DNA from: an uncultured Clostridium sp. | GTDB taxonomy: Bacteria; Bacillota; Clostridia; Lachnospirales; Lachnospiraceae | Assembly: GCA_900547035.1 (NCBI GenBank) | Contig: URFM01000012.1 | Location: 3,629 to 67,628, forward strand | Length of the DNA stretch: 64,000 nucleotides | Direction of reading: 5' to 3' | Shown: positions 50,797 through 59,795 of the stretch, one piece after another | Position numbering within the stretch: the first letter of the stretch is position 1 | Layout: every line of letters begins with the position of its first letter | The notes under the pieces: model-generated | Databases searched by the model: none | Told to the model about the DNA's origin: nothing | What the model saw: the letters and a program-made list of their open reading frames with translations, nothing else | Program-made: the position numbers and the translations under genes

Positions 50797-52341
50797 TCAG
50801 GCCAGATATTTTTTCGCGATTTCCTTCGCATCCTCTTCATGGCCTTCAATCCACTCCTGATAATTCATGCCGGAATTCTCGACGGCTTTTCCCAATTCCA
50901 CCAGGAAGGCCGGAATCTGTTCCTGAAGCATCACTCCTACCTGCTCTCCCATCCGCTCATGTCCCTGGAGATCACATCCTCCAAAGTGAAGGGTAAACGC
51001 CGGGTGAGGCACCTTGTCAATCATCTTTACGCCTCCATGAAAACCAATGGCTCCAATCTGGTGGGTCCCGCAGGAGGAGGGGCAGCCGGAAATGTGAATT
51101 TGAGGCAGGGCCTCTGCTCCCAGACCGGCTTCTCTCACCGCCTGAATCGACTCCCCCAATAAGGCCTGGGAATCCCGCACACCTACCTGGCAGATGCTGG
51201 CGCCGATACATGCCACCGACTCCTCAAAATCGCTGCAGGCTCCGTCGTTTAAGACTTCCATCACCTTTTTCGCCTCATTGCCCGTCAGGTTAATCACATA
51301 CATTCCCTCGTCCGGTGTCAGACGGACCTCCACCTCTTCCATGGGCGCAATCACCTCATAAAGGCGGGCAAAGATATCGATTTTAGGGGTCCCGCCAATC
51401 GGATGGTATTTTACCGCATACAGCCCAGGCTGTTTCTGGCAGACCACTCCCCGTCCCTCCGCCGCGGAACCGTCCCCTTTCTTGGTCCACTGGGGCAACT
51501 CCAGCTTCAAATCCAGATCCTCACCGGAATCAAACACGCCCTGAAGCTTTTCCTGATAAGCCTTTACATAGCCTTCCTGTCCCAGGGTATCCTGCATATA
51601 CCGGGTTCTGGCCTTGGCTCTCTGCTCGTAATTTCCATAAGCAATGAAGGTCTCCCACATAGCCCGAATATAATACAGAATCCTGGAGGCCTCTGCCGCC
51701 TCCGCTACAAGAAGCCCCATCTTTGGATTGTTTCCCAGGCCTCCGGCACTGTAAACATCAAATTTTCCGTCTGGCCGCGCTACAAAGCCCAAATCCCGGA
51801 AGGTGGCGTGAGGAATATTTTCCGGGCTGTTGGAAAAGCAGACCTTCAGTTTTCTGGGCAACTTCGGCCCTTTAATAAAGGTCATCAAATACTCGCCGGC
51901 TGCCTCTGCATATGGCAGAACATCGAAATACTCGCCTTGCTCCACACCGGAAAGTGGGGAAACCATCACATTTCTGGGGAAATCCCCTCCTCCTCCTCTG
52001 GTGACAATGCCATGGTCTAAGGCCTTCTCCATAATCATGCACACCTGCTTTTCATCCAGATTATGCAGCTGTACCGTCTGGCAGGTGGTCAGATGCGCCT
52101 TGTCCACCCCGTAGGCTTCGATGCTGTCCGCAATAAATTTCAGTTTGTCCTTGCTTATGCGTCCTCCCGGCATACGCAGACGCAGCATACTGGCCTTACC
52201 GCCTCTCTGAGCATAGCTTCCGAACCCGCCGGAAAAGCCCTTATAGGCCCCTTTATCCAGCTCTCCCGCATAAAACTGACGGGTTTTTTCCCGAAATTCT
52301 TCCAAATCCGCTTTCCATACTTCCGGTTCAATTTTCTTCAT
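50797..52341 (-). CDS. sirohaem-dependent nitrite/sulfite reductase
   Basis: 514 residues from ATG 52341 (GGAGGAG 9 nt upstream). Hemoprotein with sirohaem coupled to a 4Fe-4S cluster. Ferredoxin-like half-domains (MLRLRMPGGRISKDKLKFIA) are followed by the cluster ligands in ACIGASICQVG (C-x5-C) and HISGCPSSCGTHQIGAIGFH (C-x3-C). Predicted to reduce nitrite or sulfite by six electrons. It is coupled to the ctp gene (13-nt overlap), which is unexpected functionally. A broken LysR gene, perhaps its former regulator, lies downstream. Confidence 0.92.
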   Translation of the reverse strand: MKKIEPEVWKADLEEFREKTRQFYAGELDKGAYKGFSGGFGSYAQRGGKASMLRLRMPGGRISKDKLKFIADSIEAYGVDKAHLTTCQTVQLHNLDEKQVCMIMEKALDHGIVTRGGGGDFPRNVMVSPLSGVEQGEYFDVLPYAEAAGEYLMTFIKGPKLPRKLKVCFSNSPENIPHATFRDLGFVARPDGKFDVYSAGGLGNNPKMGLLVAEAAEASRILYYIRAMWETFIAYGNYEQRAKARTRYMQDTLGQEGYVKAYQEKLQGVFDSGEDLDLKLELPQWTKKGDGSAAEGRGVVCQKQPGLYAVKYHPIGGTPKIDIFARLYEVIAPMEEVEVRLTPDEGMYVINLTGNEAKKVMEVLNDGACSDFEESVACIGASICQVGVRDSQALLGESIQAVREAGLGAEALPQIHISGCPSSCGTHQIGAIGFHGGVKMIDKVPHPAFTLHFGGCDLQGHERMGEQVGVMLQEQIPAFLVELGKAVENSGMNYQEWIEGHEEDAKEIAKKYLA

Positions 52342-53707
52342 TGGCATTTTCTCCTCCATCTTCTTTCTGATTTTGATTTAATACCTCTTTTGCCGCCGCC
52401 TGTACCTGGTTGTCATCCTGAGGCTCTACTACCGCCTGAGTCTGAAGCTCCTCGTCTAACTCCACCTCCACATCCGGCTCGATTCCCTTGCCGTGAAGAT
52501 CATAACCGCTGGGAGTATAGTAATGGGCCACGGTAATCTTTATAGCAGATCCGTCCCCCAGAGGAATCAGATTCTGGACAATTCCCTTTCCAAAGCTGGT
52601 GGTACCCACCACTACTGCCCGGTCATAATCCATCAGGGCGCCGGTCAATACCTCGGCGGCGCTGGCAGATTCCCCATTGACCAGCACTGCCACCGGTACA
52701 TCCAGCGCATGTCCGTCCGAAGCGGTATAATGCTCCCCTTCCTGATTCTTATCCTCCGTGTATACGATCATGGTCTTTCCCTCTCCCTGATCGTACTCCG
52801 TCAAATCATCCGGCAGCAGATAGTCGGCAATCTCCACCGCGCTGTCCAGAACGCCTCCCGGGTTATTGCGCAAATCCAGCACCAGTCCTTTCATCCCCTG
52901 AGACTCCAAATCATCTACCGCCGCCTTAAACTGTTCCGTAGTAATCAAGTCAAACTGGGTAATCAGAATATATCCTATCTCATTGTCCAGCATCTCATGC
53001 TCCACCGTCGGCACCTCGATACTGCGCCGGGTTACTGTCAAATCCACGTATTCATTTTTCTCCTGCCGGAAAACGGTGATGGCCACATCAGTACCCTCTT
53101 CCCCCTTGATATAATTATTTACCAGAATAGACAGATCCTCTCCCTGGACAGGATGTCCGTCCACCTCATAAAGAATGTCTCCCGGAAGCATGCCGCTCTC
53201 GTAGGCCGGCGAATTTTCAAAAACCCGCACCACCGTACACAGCCCCGTCATCCGATTCTGGCTGAGCATGGCTCCGATTCCGGAGTAAATCCCCTCCGTA
53301 TCCGTCTGAAGCTCTTCAAAATCCTCCTGAGTATAATAGGCAGAGTAAGGATCTTCCAAACCGGCCATCATTCCGATATAGATATAATCCTCCACCTGCT
53401 CCAGATCCTCTTCGTAGAGAAAATATTGGTCGATAATCTGCTGGATTAAAGACATCTTCGCATTGATGCTGTCGTAATCCAGATCCCTCTCTTCCCCGGC
53501 GTTTGTAATCCCGGGCTGTTCCTGCACAACGCCGCCCTGACCCATAGCGCTTCTCACGAAGAGATAAATCCCTAAGGACATGCCCACAATCACAAGGCCC
53601 GCAAAGGCAGTCACCAGCGCTCCGGTCAGAACCCCGGTCCAAAAGCGGTTTTTATTCTGTTCCATTCCATACCTCTCATCATCGCTGTTATTCTTCTGAT
53701 TTTTCAC
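52328..53707 (-). CDS. S41 C-terminal processing peptidase (Ctp)
   Basis: 459 residues, GTG start at 53707 (AGGAG 7 nt upstream). An N-terminal membrane anchor (WTGVLTGALVTAFAGLVIVG, about residues 25-45) is followed by a PDZ domain (RVFENSPAYESGMLPGDILY) and the S41 protease: GLVLDLRNNPGGVLDSAVEI, VLVNGESASAAEVL (nucleophile serine), TTSFGKGIVQ (lysine). It faces the outside and trims secreted proteins. Fourth of the ftsE-ftsX-M23-ctp group, typical of Firmicutes. Confidence 0.95.
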   Translation of the reverse strand: MKNQKNNSDDERYGMEQNKNRFWTGVLTGALVTAFAGLVIVGMSLGIYLFVRSAMGQGGVVQEQPGITNAGEERDLDYDSINAKMSLIQQIIDQYFLYEEDLEQVEDYIYIGMMAGLEDPYSAYYTQEDFEELQTDTEGIYSGIGAMLSQNRMTGLCTVVRVFENSPAYESGMLPGDILYEVDGHPVQGEDLSILVNNYIKGEEGTDVAITVFRQEKNEYVDLTVTRRSIEVPTVEHEMLDNEIGYILITQFDLITTEQFKAAVDDLESQGMKGLVLDLRNNPGGVLDSAVEIADYLLPDDLTEYDQGEGKTMIVYTEDKNQEGEHYTASDGHALDVPVAVLVNGESASAAEVLTGALMDYDRAVVVGTTSFGKGIVQNLIPLGDGSAIKITVAHYYTPSGYDLHGKGIEPDVEVELDEELQTQAVVEPQDDNQVQAAAKEVLNQNQKEDGGENANEEN

Positions 53708-53788
53708 GTTCTGTCTCCTGTCCTTTCCTTTCTATAGCCGTCCTGTTTGTACCTGACAGCAGCTTAGGCTAATGGTCCTGCCGGTACG

Positions 53789-55054
53789 CTAAGGACTCAC
53801 ATAGCTCAGCGGGTTCACATAGCTTCCCCCTGACCGGATCCCAAAATGCAGATGCGGCCCGGTAGAATACCCGGTGGAACCCACCTTCCCGATTACCTGT
53901 CCCTGAGATACCTCCTCTCCCTGGGATACCAGCAGTTGGGAACAGTGCATATATACCGTACTCACCCCGCCGCCATGGTCAATCATGATATAGTTCCCGG
54001 CCGAATAGCTGTATGTAGCGATTACTACCTGACCGGAAGCAGCCGCCAGAATATCCGCTCCTGAGGAAGCGCCGATATCAACCCCCTTATGGTTGCTGGA
54101 AGCCCCCTCTGTGGGAGATTCCCGGTCCCCGAAGCTGGAGGTGATTCTGCTGCTGGAGGGGCAGGGCCATATAAAGCTAATATTCCCTAAATCCTTTACC
54201 GTATACGTTTTTCCGGCTTCCTGGGCCTTTTTGCGCTCTTCCTCCTCCCGTCGCCTCATTTCTTCCTCGATCTGTCGCATCAGCTGCTCCTGAGCTTCAA
54301 TATCCGCCTGGTATTCCTCCAGATCCGCCTGAGCGGAGGCAATCTGATTGTTGTAGGAAGCCAGCTCCGCTTCCTTGTCTGCCATCAGCTGCTCCACCGA
54401 ATTCTGCTTCGCCTCCGTTTCCTCCTGAAGGCTTAAAAGCTCACTGTGTTCGGCTTCCAGAGCCTGTTCCTGAGCCTCCACCTGGCCTTTCACCTGGCGG
54501 TACTGCTCCAGCATATCCCGGTCGTACTTTGTAATCTGATTCACATATTCCGTCCGGTTTAAAAGCTGCTCCACGCTCTCTGACTGCAAAATCAAATCCA
54601 AAAAGGCCGTATCTCCCGCCTCGTACATATATTTGATACGAAGCTTCATGGATTCATACTGGCTGCTCTCCCTCTCCCTGGCGGCCTCAAGCTCCAGGCC
54701 CGCCTGATGGATTTCCTCCTCCTTGGCCAGGATATCCTCGCTCAGTGCCGTCAGCTGCCCGTTCAGCTCATTGAGATTGGCGTCCAGGGAGCGGACATAA
54801 GCCGCTGTATCCTCCTTCAAAGCCTCCAGCTCCTTTAAGGTTTGCTCTGTCCTGGCCATCTCCTCTTCCAGAACACTGACCCTTCCCTGGGCCTCTTCCA
54901 TCTCCTGGCTTCCCACCTCGCCGTAAGCAAGAAAGCTTCCTGCCCCCAGGCAGAGAGCAAGCACAGCCGTCAGTTCCCTCCACCGAAGTCTTTTATCCTT
55001 TCGGCTTCTCTTTCTTTTCTCCATTCTATTCTGGTATTTTCCCGGTTCTCTCAT
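53789..55054 (-). CDS. M23 murein hydrolase activator with coiled coil (FtsEX partner)
   Basis: 421 residues from ATG 55054. Signal/anchor helix (ELTAVLALCLGAGSFLAYG, about residues 27-45), long coiled coil of about 200 residues (EEEMARTEQTLKELEALKED and on), and a C-terminal LytM/M23 domain with SSNHKGVDIGASSGADILAA and GPHLHFGIRSGGSYVNPLSY, holding the zinc histidine/aspartate ligands. EnvC/PcsB-like proteins are driven by FtsEX to cut peptidoglycan at division. It lies 18 nt after ftsX. Confidence 0.92.
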   Translation of the reverse strand: MREPGKYQNRMEKRKRSRKDKRLRWRELTAVLALCLGAGSFLAYGEVGSQEMEEAQGRVSVLEEEMARTEQTLKELEALKEDTAAYVRSLDANLNELNGQLTALSEDILAKEEEIHQAGLELEAARERESSQYESMKLRIKYMYEAGDTAFLDLILQSESVEQLLNRTEYVNQITKYDRDMLEQYRQVKGQVEAQEQALEAEHSELLSLQEETEAKQNSVEQLMADKEAELASYNNQIASAQADLEEYQADIEAQEQLMRQIEEEMRRREEEERKKAQEAGKTYTVKDLGNISFIWPCPSSSRITSSFGDRESPTEGASSNHKGVDIGASSGADILAAASGQVVIATYSYSAGNYIMIDHGGGVSTVYMHCSQLLVSQGEEVSQGQVIGKVGSTGYSTGPHLHFGIRSGGSYVNPLSYVSP

Positions 55055-55072
55055 AGCTGCCCTTCCCTGTCT

Positions 55073-55981
55073 CTATACCCTCAGGTGTCTTCGAATCGTA
55101 AAAAAGCTGACGAAAAATCCTATTCCCACGCCCAGACACATAGCCACACCCGCCATATAAGGAAACAGAATTCCCATAGACAGAGGTACGAATACATCGG
55201 TCACAATCTGGAAATGGGAGGTCATATAGGAAACCGCCCTGCCATAGAGAATATACATGCCGCCCAAGGGAATCAGCGCTCCCAAAAGGCCCAGCAGCAC
55301 CCCTTCCACCACAAAGGGCGCCCGGATCATAAAATTAGTAGCTCCGATAAGGCGCATAATCTCATTTTCCCTGCGTCTGAAGGCAGCTGCCGTTGAAATA
55401 GTATTGCTGATTAAAAATACAGCCACAGCCAGAAGCACCGCGATCATCACCAGAGACAGAATTCCCACGATTTTTCCCGCTGTAGAAAGTCCCATGGCCG
55501 CAGTATCAGAGGAGTTCACCTTCCGCACTCCATCCATGGCGTTCAGTCTGGACACTACCCGGCTCTGGCTTTCAATATCATTCAGGTAAATCGTATAAGA
55601 AGCGGAGCCAGCCAGAGGATTGTCTTCCTCAAAGCTGGCCGCCAGCTCCTCATCCCCCTGAAAATAGACTTCCTTAAAAGATTCCCAGGCTTCTTGGGCT
55701 GAGGTAAATATCATTTCCCGCACCTCTCCCCAGGTAGCAATTTGATCCCCTAAGGCCGCTATGCTCTCATCATCCAGCCCATCGTCGAAAAATACGGTAA
55801 TTCCCAGAGTATTCTGAGCAGTCAGGGCCGCGTTTCTCACATTGGCGGCAATGGCAAAAAACAGGCAGAACAAAAAAATACATGCAGAAATTGTCGCCAT
55901 GGAAGCCAGCGAAAACAAAATATTTCTGCATATATTCACAATTCCCTGTTTCACACAATAAGCAAATGTGCTAATTCTCAT
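55073..55981 (-). CDS. ftsX: cell-division ABC transporter permease FtsX
   Basis: 302 residues, four hydrophobic helices (about 25-48, 175-200, 220-245 and 265-290) with a large extracellular loop between the first and second (about 50-170). Markers: NICRNILFSLASMATISACI, SNTISTAAAFRRRENEIMRL, RAPFVVEGVLLGLLGALIPL. It passes the FtsE ATP signal to the M23 protein. Its ATG overlaps the ftsE stop region by 11 nt. Confidence 0.95.
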   Translation of the reverse strand: MRISTFAYCVKQGIVNICRNILFSLASMATISACIFLFCLFFAIAANVRNAALTAQNTLGITVFFDDGLDDESIAALGDQIATWGEVREMIFTSAQEAWESFKEVYFQGDEELAASFEEDNPLAGSASYTIYLNDIESQSRVVSRLNAMDGVRKVNSSDTAAMGLSTAGKIVGILSLVMIAVLLAVAVFLISNTISTAAAFRRRENEIMRLIGATNFMIRAPFVVEGVLLGLLGALIPLGGMYILYGRAVSYMTSHFQIVTDVFVPLSMGILFPYMAGVAMCLGVGIGFFVSFFTIRRHLRV

Positions 55982-56684
55982 TTCTGCGCCGCCTTTCTCC
56001 CCGCCGAAGAGCCGACCACTGCAGGGCCGTATCCCCGATCATGGACCCCCGGTCCATTGTAATGACGCGCTTTCCCATCTCCTTCACCAGTTCCTGGCTG
56101 TGGGTAATTACCAGAACTGTGGTGCCTCCCCGGTTGATCTCATCCAGAAGCATCATAATCTCTCTGGCCGTATCATGGTCCAGATTTCCTGTCGGCTCGT
56201 CCGCCAGCAGTACCCTGGGCCGGTTGATCAAAGCCCTCGCGATGGCTACCCTCTGCTGTTCGCCGCCGGAAAGCTGTCTGGGATAAGCTTTGTACTTGGC
56301 AGACAGTCCCACCATCTGAAGCATGCGCGGCACCGACTCCCGAATAGTTCTGGCGGGAACGCCGATCACACGCTGGGCAAAGGCTACATTTTCAAAGACA
56401 GTAAGGTCTTTCAGGAGTCTGAAATCCTGAAAGACCACACCTAATCCCCTTCGGTATTTCGGGACGTATCGACGGGGCATCTTCCGCAAATCCATGTCGT
56501 TTACCACAATCCGTCCCTTTGTGGGTTCCAGCTCCTTCAGAAGAAGCTTTAACAAAGTACTTTTGCCGGAACCGCTTTTTCCAACAATAAAAACAAATTC
56601 CCCGTCCTGTACCGTAAAGCTGACGTTCTTTACAGCCTTACAGCCTGTTTCATAGGTCTTGCTGACCCGTTCCATTTCAATCAT
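55971..56684 (-). CDS. ftsE: cell-division ABC ATPase FtsE
   Basis: 237 residues (typical about 225-230). Walker A GKSGSGKST (about residue 35), signature [15 protein letters not shown], Walker B VLLADEPTGNLD, H-loop VITHSQEL. The opening MIEMERVSKTYETG matches FtsE proteins. It partners FtsX and controls peptidoglycan hydrolysis during division. First gene of ftsE-ftsX-M23-ctp-nitrite reductase. Confidence 0.95.
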   Translation of the reverse strand: MIEMERVSKTYETGCKAVKNVSFTVQDGEFVFIVGKSGSGKSTLLKLLLKELEPTKGRIVVNDMDLRKMPRRYVPKYRRGLGVVFQDFRLLKDLTVFENVAFAQRVIGVPARTIRESVPRMLQMVGLSAKYKAYPRQLSGGEQQRVAIARALINRPRVLLADEPTGNLDHDTAREIMMLLDEINRGGTTVLVITHSQELVKEMGKRVITMDRGSMIGDTALQWSALRRGERRRRNEN

Positions 56685-56702
56685 GTACTGCTCCGAACAG
56701 CC

Positions 56703-57791
56703 TTAATAATCCAGGCTTTCCATATACCTCATGTATTTTGCCACCATCAGGGCAATCTTGAAGGTGATGGCGTCCTCGAAAACCCGCAGATCCAGACCAG
56801 TGCTCTTCTGAAGCTTATCCAGGCGGTACACCAGAGTATTCCGGTGAATATAGAGCTGTCTGGATGTCTCAGATACATTCAGGCTGTTTTCAAAGAACTT
56901 ATTGATGGTAGTCAGGGTCTCCTCATCAAAATCATCCGGCGACTTTCCGTCAAAGACCTCGCGAATGAACATCTTGCACAGCGGAATAGGCAGCTGATAG
57001 ATCAGACGGCCGATTCCTAAGTTGTTGTAAGCGATAACGTTCTTATTGCTGTAGAAAATCTTTCCTACATCCAACGCCATCTTCGCTTCCTTATAAGAAC
57101 GTGAAACCTCCTTAATATCTCCGATAATGGTTCCGTAAGCTACCCGTACCTTGGTCATGGCCTCGGTGTTCAGCATATCCAGAATCGTATTTGCTGTTTT
57201 CTCCAGATCCTCGTAGGTTTCTCCCTGTTTTACTTCTTTTACCAGGATGATGTTCTTCTCATCTACAGCAGTGATAAAATCCTTTGTCTTAGCCGCGAAC
57301 AGGCTGCGGACCGTCTCCAGGGCGTTGGTATCCTTTTCGTTGTGTGTTTCAATAATAAATACCACCCGCTTGGCATCCGTATCTACATGGAGCTTCTTTG
57401 CTCGATTGTAGATATCCACCAGCAGCAGATTGTCCAGAAGCAAATTTTTGATAAAATTGTCCTTATCAAACCGTTCCTTATAGGCCACCAGAAGATTCTG
57501 AATCTGGAAAGCGGCCAGCTTTCCTACCATATATACATCGTCGCTGGCGCCCCTGGCCAGAAGAATGTACTCCAACTGGTGCTCGTCAAATACCTTAAAA
57601 AACTGAAAACCCTGAATCACCTGGCTGTCTGCCGGTGAATCCACAAAGGCCAGAATAGAACTCTCGGATTCCTCCGCATCATTAAATGTAGAGGCAAGCA
57701 CCTTGCCTTCTGTATCGCAGATACAAAGATCAATCCGCGTAATTCCCTTTAAACCATCTAATGTGGTCTGTAAGATCTGATTTGAAATCAT
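56703..57791 (-). CDS. PucR/CdaR-type regulator
   Basis: 362 residues. The N-terminal about 120 residues form a sensor-like domain (RIDLCICDTEGKVLASTFND), then a GGDEF-like middle (VRVAYGTIIGDIKEVSRSYK, EAKMALDVGKIF), and a C-terminal PucR HTH (FFENSLNVSETSRQLYIHRN, TLVYRLDKLQKSTGLDLR). It usually activates catabolic genes; the target here is not evident. It precedes ftsE on the same strand by 18 nt. Confidence 0.88.
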   Translation of the reverse strand: MISNQILQTTLDGLKGITRIDLCICDTEGKVLASTFNDAEESESSILAFVDSPADSQVIQGFQFFKVFDEHQLEYILLARGASDDVYMVGKLAAFQIQNLLVAYKERFDKDNFIKNLLLDNLLLVDIYNRAKKLHVDTDAKRVVFIIETHNEKDTNALETVRSLFAAKTKDFITAVDEKNIILVKEVKQGETYEDLEKTANTILDMLNTEAMTKVRVAYGTIIGDIKEVSRSYKEAKMALDVGKIFYSNKNVIAYNNLGIGRLIYQLPIPLCKMFIREVFDGKSPDDFDEETLTTINKFFENSLNVSETSRQLYIHRNTLVYRLDKLQKSTGLDLRVFEDAITFKIALMVAKYMRYMESLDY

Positions 57792-57846
57792 GCTACACGC
57801 TCCTTCTTTTCCTAATGTTCGGAGTAATTTATGTTCCTATTTTTCT

Positions 57847-57875
57847 ATTTTAATGCAAAAAAGCAAAAAAAGCAA
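57847..57875 (-). promoter_or_regulatory. promoter of the pucR-ftsEX operon
   Basis: Minus strand TTGCTT (57875-57870), 17 nt, TAAAAT (57852-57847), about 55 nt before ATG 57791. It lies in an A/T-run-rich spacer. Confidence 0.5.
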
Positions 57876-57952
57876 GGGAATATCTGTCAATATGACAAGA
57901 GGTTGTAACCGTTCAGGACGGCTTATCTTCTGATTCAAAATGCCGAATCACC

Positions 57953-59578
57953 TTAAATCAGATGACACACCCGTCCAAACCGAAGCAGCAATCCTCCCAT
58001 GGGCATTTCCCGAAGTTCCCGACGGGAGACGATCCGAAGGCGCAGCAAAAGGGCGGCATAAACCACGCAGCCAGCCAGAGCGGCGGCGCACAAACCAAGC
58101 GTATTGGAGGGAACCAGGGCATGGACCCCACAGTACACCGCCAGGGAAACTGCTCCCATAACCGCCGAACAGAGGAAAGGTCCCACAAAAGTAGTCCGGA
58201 CCTCCTGACGGTAGTGAAGAGCCTTGCCGATCGCAGCCCAGTTCAGGGCGCATACCACCAGGGCAAACGTCACATTGCCGATTACCAGGCCGTACACGCC
58301 CAGGTTCAGCTGGCTCAGCATAATCCAAACCAACATGATGTGAATTCCCAGAGAGATCGCTGAATGGGTTACGGATTTACGCATCAGATCAATTCCCTGA
58401 AGCACCGCGTTGGTCACTGTGGACAGGGAAAAGAATACTACCGCCGACGCTCCCAGCATCAGCAGATTTCTGGTCATCTCCCTTCCGTCCCCGAATACCA
58501 GCTGCATTACCGGGGAAGCCAGCACAAACATAGCCACTGAGCAGGGAATTGCTATAAGCATATTGAATTTTATGGTAATATAAATTTTATGGCACACCTC
58601 TTTGGGACGTCCCGCCACCCTGGACACCACAATACTTGGAATCATCGAAGCCCCAAGGGAGGAAGCGATGGCCACCGGCACATTGGTAAGAAGGCGGTAC
58701 TTCCCACCGTAAATACCCAAAAGAGACAGCCTCTCCCCCTCGGAAAAGCCCTTTCCATCCATAATCAGGCCGAACATAGCATTATCCACAGTGCCGCTGA
58801 GCTGATATACAAACTGGCTCAGGATGATAGGGGTGAACGTACATATAAGCAGAATCATCACCTGCCGGTAATCCATGGTACAGGGCCTGGACTTTCTTTT
58901 TCTTCTGCCGCTTCGGTAAAGGACCATCATAGCGCCCAGGAAAACGAACGCCGCCAGAGCGCCCACCAGGGTTCCTAAGGTTCCTCCCGCCGCTCCGTAG
59001 GATAGCGGATTATCGCGGTCCGCAAACCGGTTTAAGAAATCATAGGAGGCCCAGATGCTGACCCCCGCGTGAACCAGCTGCTCGATGATCTGGGATACGG
59101 AGGTGGGAATCATATTTCCCCGTCCCTGAAAAAATCCCCGGAACACTCCCATTACCGCAAATACCAGAATAGTAGGAGCCATCACCCGGAGAGGAAGGGC
59201 GCTTCCCGGACTCTTAAAAATATTTGCCGCAATAAAATTGGAGCCAAACAGAAGAATGACCGTCATCACCCCGCCCATAAAGGCCCCCAGGGCAATGCCG
59301 CAGTGGAATACCCTCTCTGCGTCTCCGTTCTGCCGCTCCTCCCGCTTCTGAGCGATCAGCTTTGACACCGCCAGGGGAAGACTGTAGGAGGACAGAATCA
59401 GCCCGATATTATAAATTTCATAGGCTGTATTGTAATATCCGATTCCCTCATCTCCCAAAATGCGGGTCATCGGAATCTTATAAAGCAGCCCAATCAGGCG
59501 AACAATAATTCCCGCCGCCGCCAGTATGGTTCCCTGAACCAGGAAGTTATTCTGAGCCTGTCCTTTTTTTCCCGGCAT
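57953..59578 (-). CDS. polysaccharide/lipid flippase of the MATE-like SpoVB/MurJ superfamily
   Basis: 541 residues, about 14 hydrophobic segments. Markers: NNFLVQGTILAAAGIIVRLI at the start, VMGVFRGFFQGRGNMIPTSV (about residue 130), SQIIEQLVHAGVSIWASYDF. The family moves lipid-linked wall precursors or spore-coat lipids across the membrane. Length and N-terminus fit SpoVB-like proteins of spore formers. AAGGAGG precedes ATG 59578. Confidence 0.9.
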   Translation of the reverse strand: MPGKKGQAQNNFLVQGTILAAAGIIVRLIGLLYKIPMTRILGDEGIGYYNTAYEIYNIGLILSSYSLPLAVSKLIAQKREERQNGDAERVFHCGIALGAFMGGVMTVILLFGSNFIAANIFKSPGSALPLRVMAPTILVFAVMGVFRGFFQGRGNMIPTSVSQIIEQLVHAGVSIWASYDFLNRFADRDNPLSYGAAGGTLGTLVGALAAFVFLGAMMVLYRSGRRKRKSRPCTMDYRQVMILLICTFTPIILSQFVYQLSGTVDNAMFGLIMDGKGFSEGERLSLLGIYGGKYRLLTNVPVAIASSLGASMIPSIVVSRVAGRPKEVCHKIYITIKFNMLIAIPCSVAMFVLASPVMQLVFGDGREMTRNLLMLGASAVVFFSLSTVTNAVLQGIDLMRKSVTHSAISLGIHIMLVWIMLSQLNLGVYGLVIGNVTFALVVCALNWAAIGKALHYRQEVRTTFVGPFLCSAVMGAVSLAVYCGVHALVPSNTLGLCAAALAGCVVYAALLLRLRIVSRRELREMPMGGLLLRFGRVCHLI

Positions 59579-59693
59579 AGCCTCATTCCTCCTTCTTCTT
59601 TCGCAAAACCTTCCACCATTTTACATGTTTCCCATATTTTATGCAATATAAATTTTCGCAGAGAAGAGAGCGGACGCTAAATGCCCGCAAAAC

Positions 59694-59743
59694 AAAATAT
59701 CAGCATGTCTTCTCCGGCGGTGGAAAACACATGCTGATATTTT
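59694..59743. terminator. strong bidirectional terminator before ugpC
   Basis: AAAATATCAGCATGT (59694-59708) and ACATGCTGATATTTT (59729-59743) are perfect 15-nt arms with a 20-nt loop, with T runs on both strands. It ends the ABC ATPase gene transcript read leftward. Confidence 0.85.
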
Positions 59744-59795
59744 ATGTGAAATATAGGTAACTATTCCGTAGGTCTGCCCACTTTTTATGTAGCCC

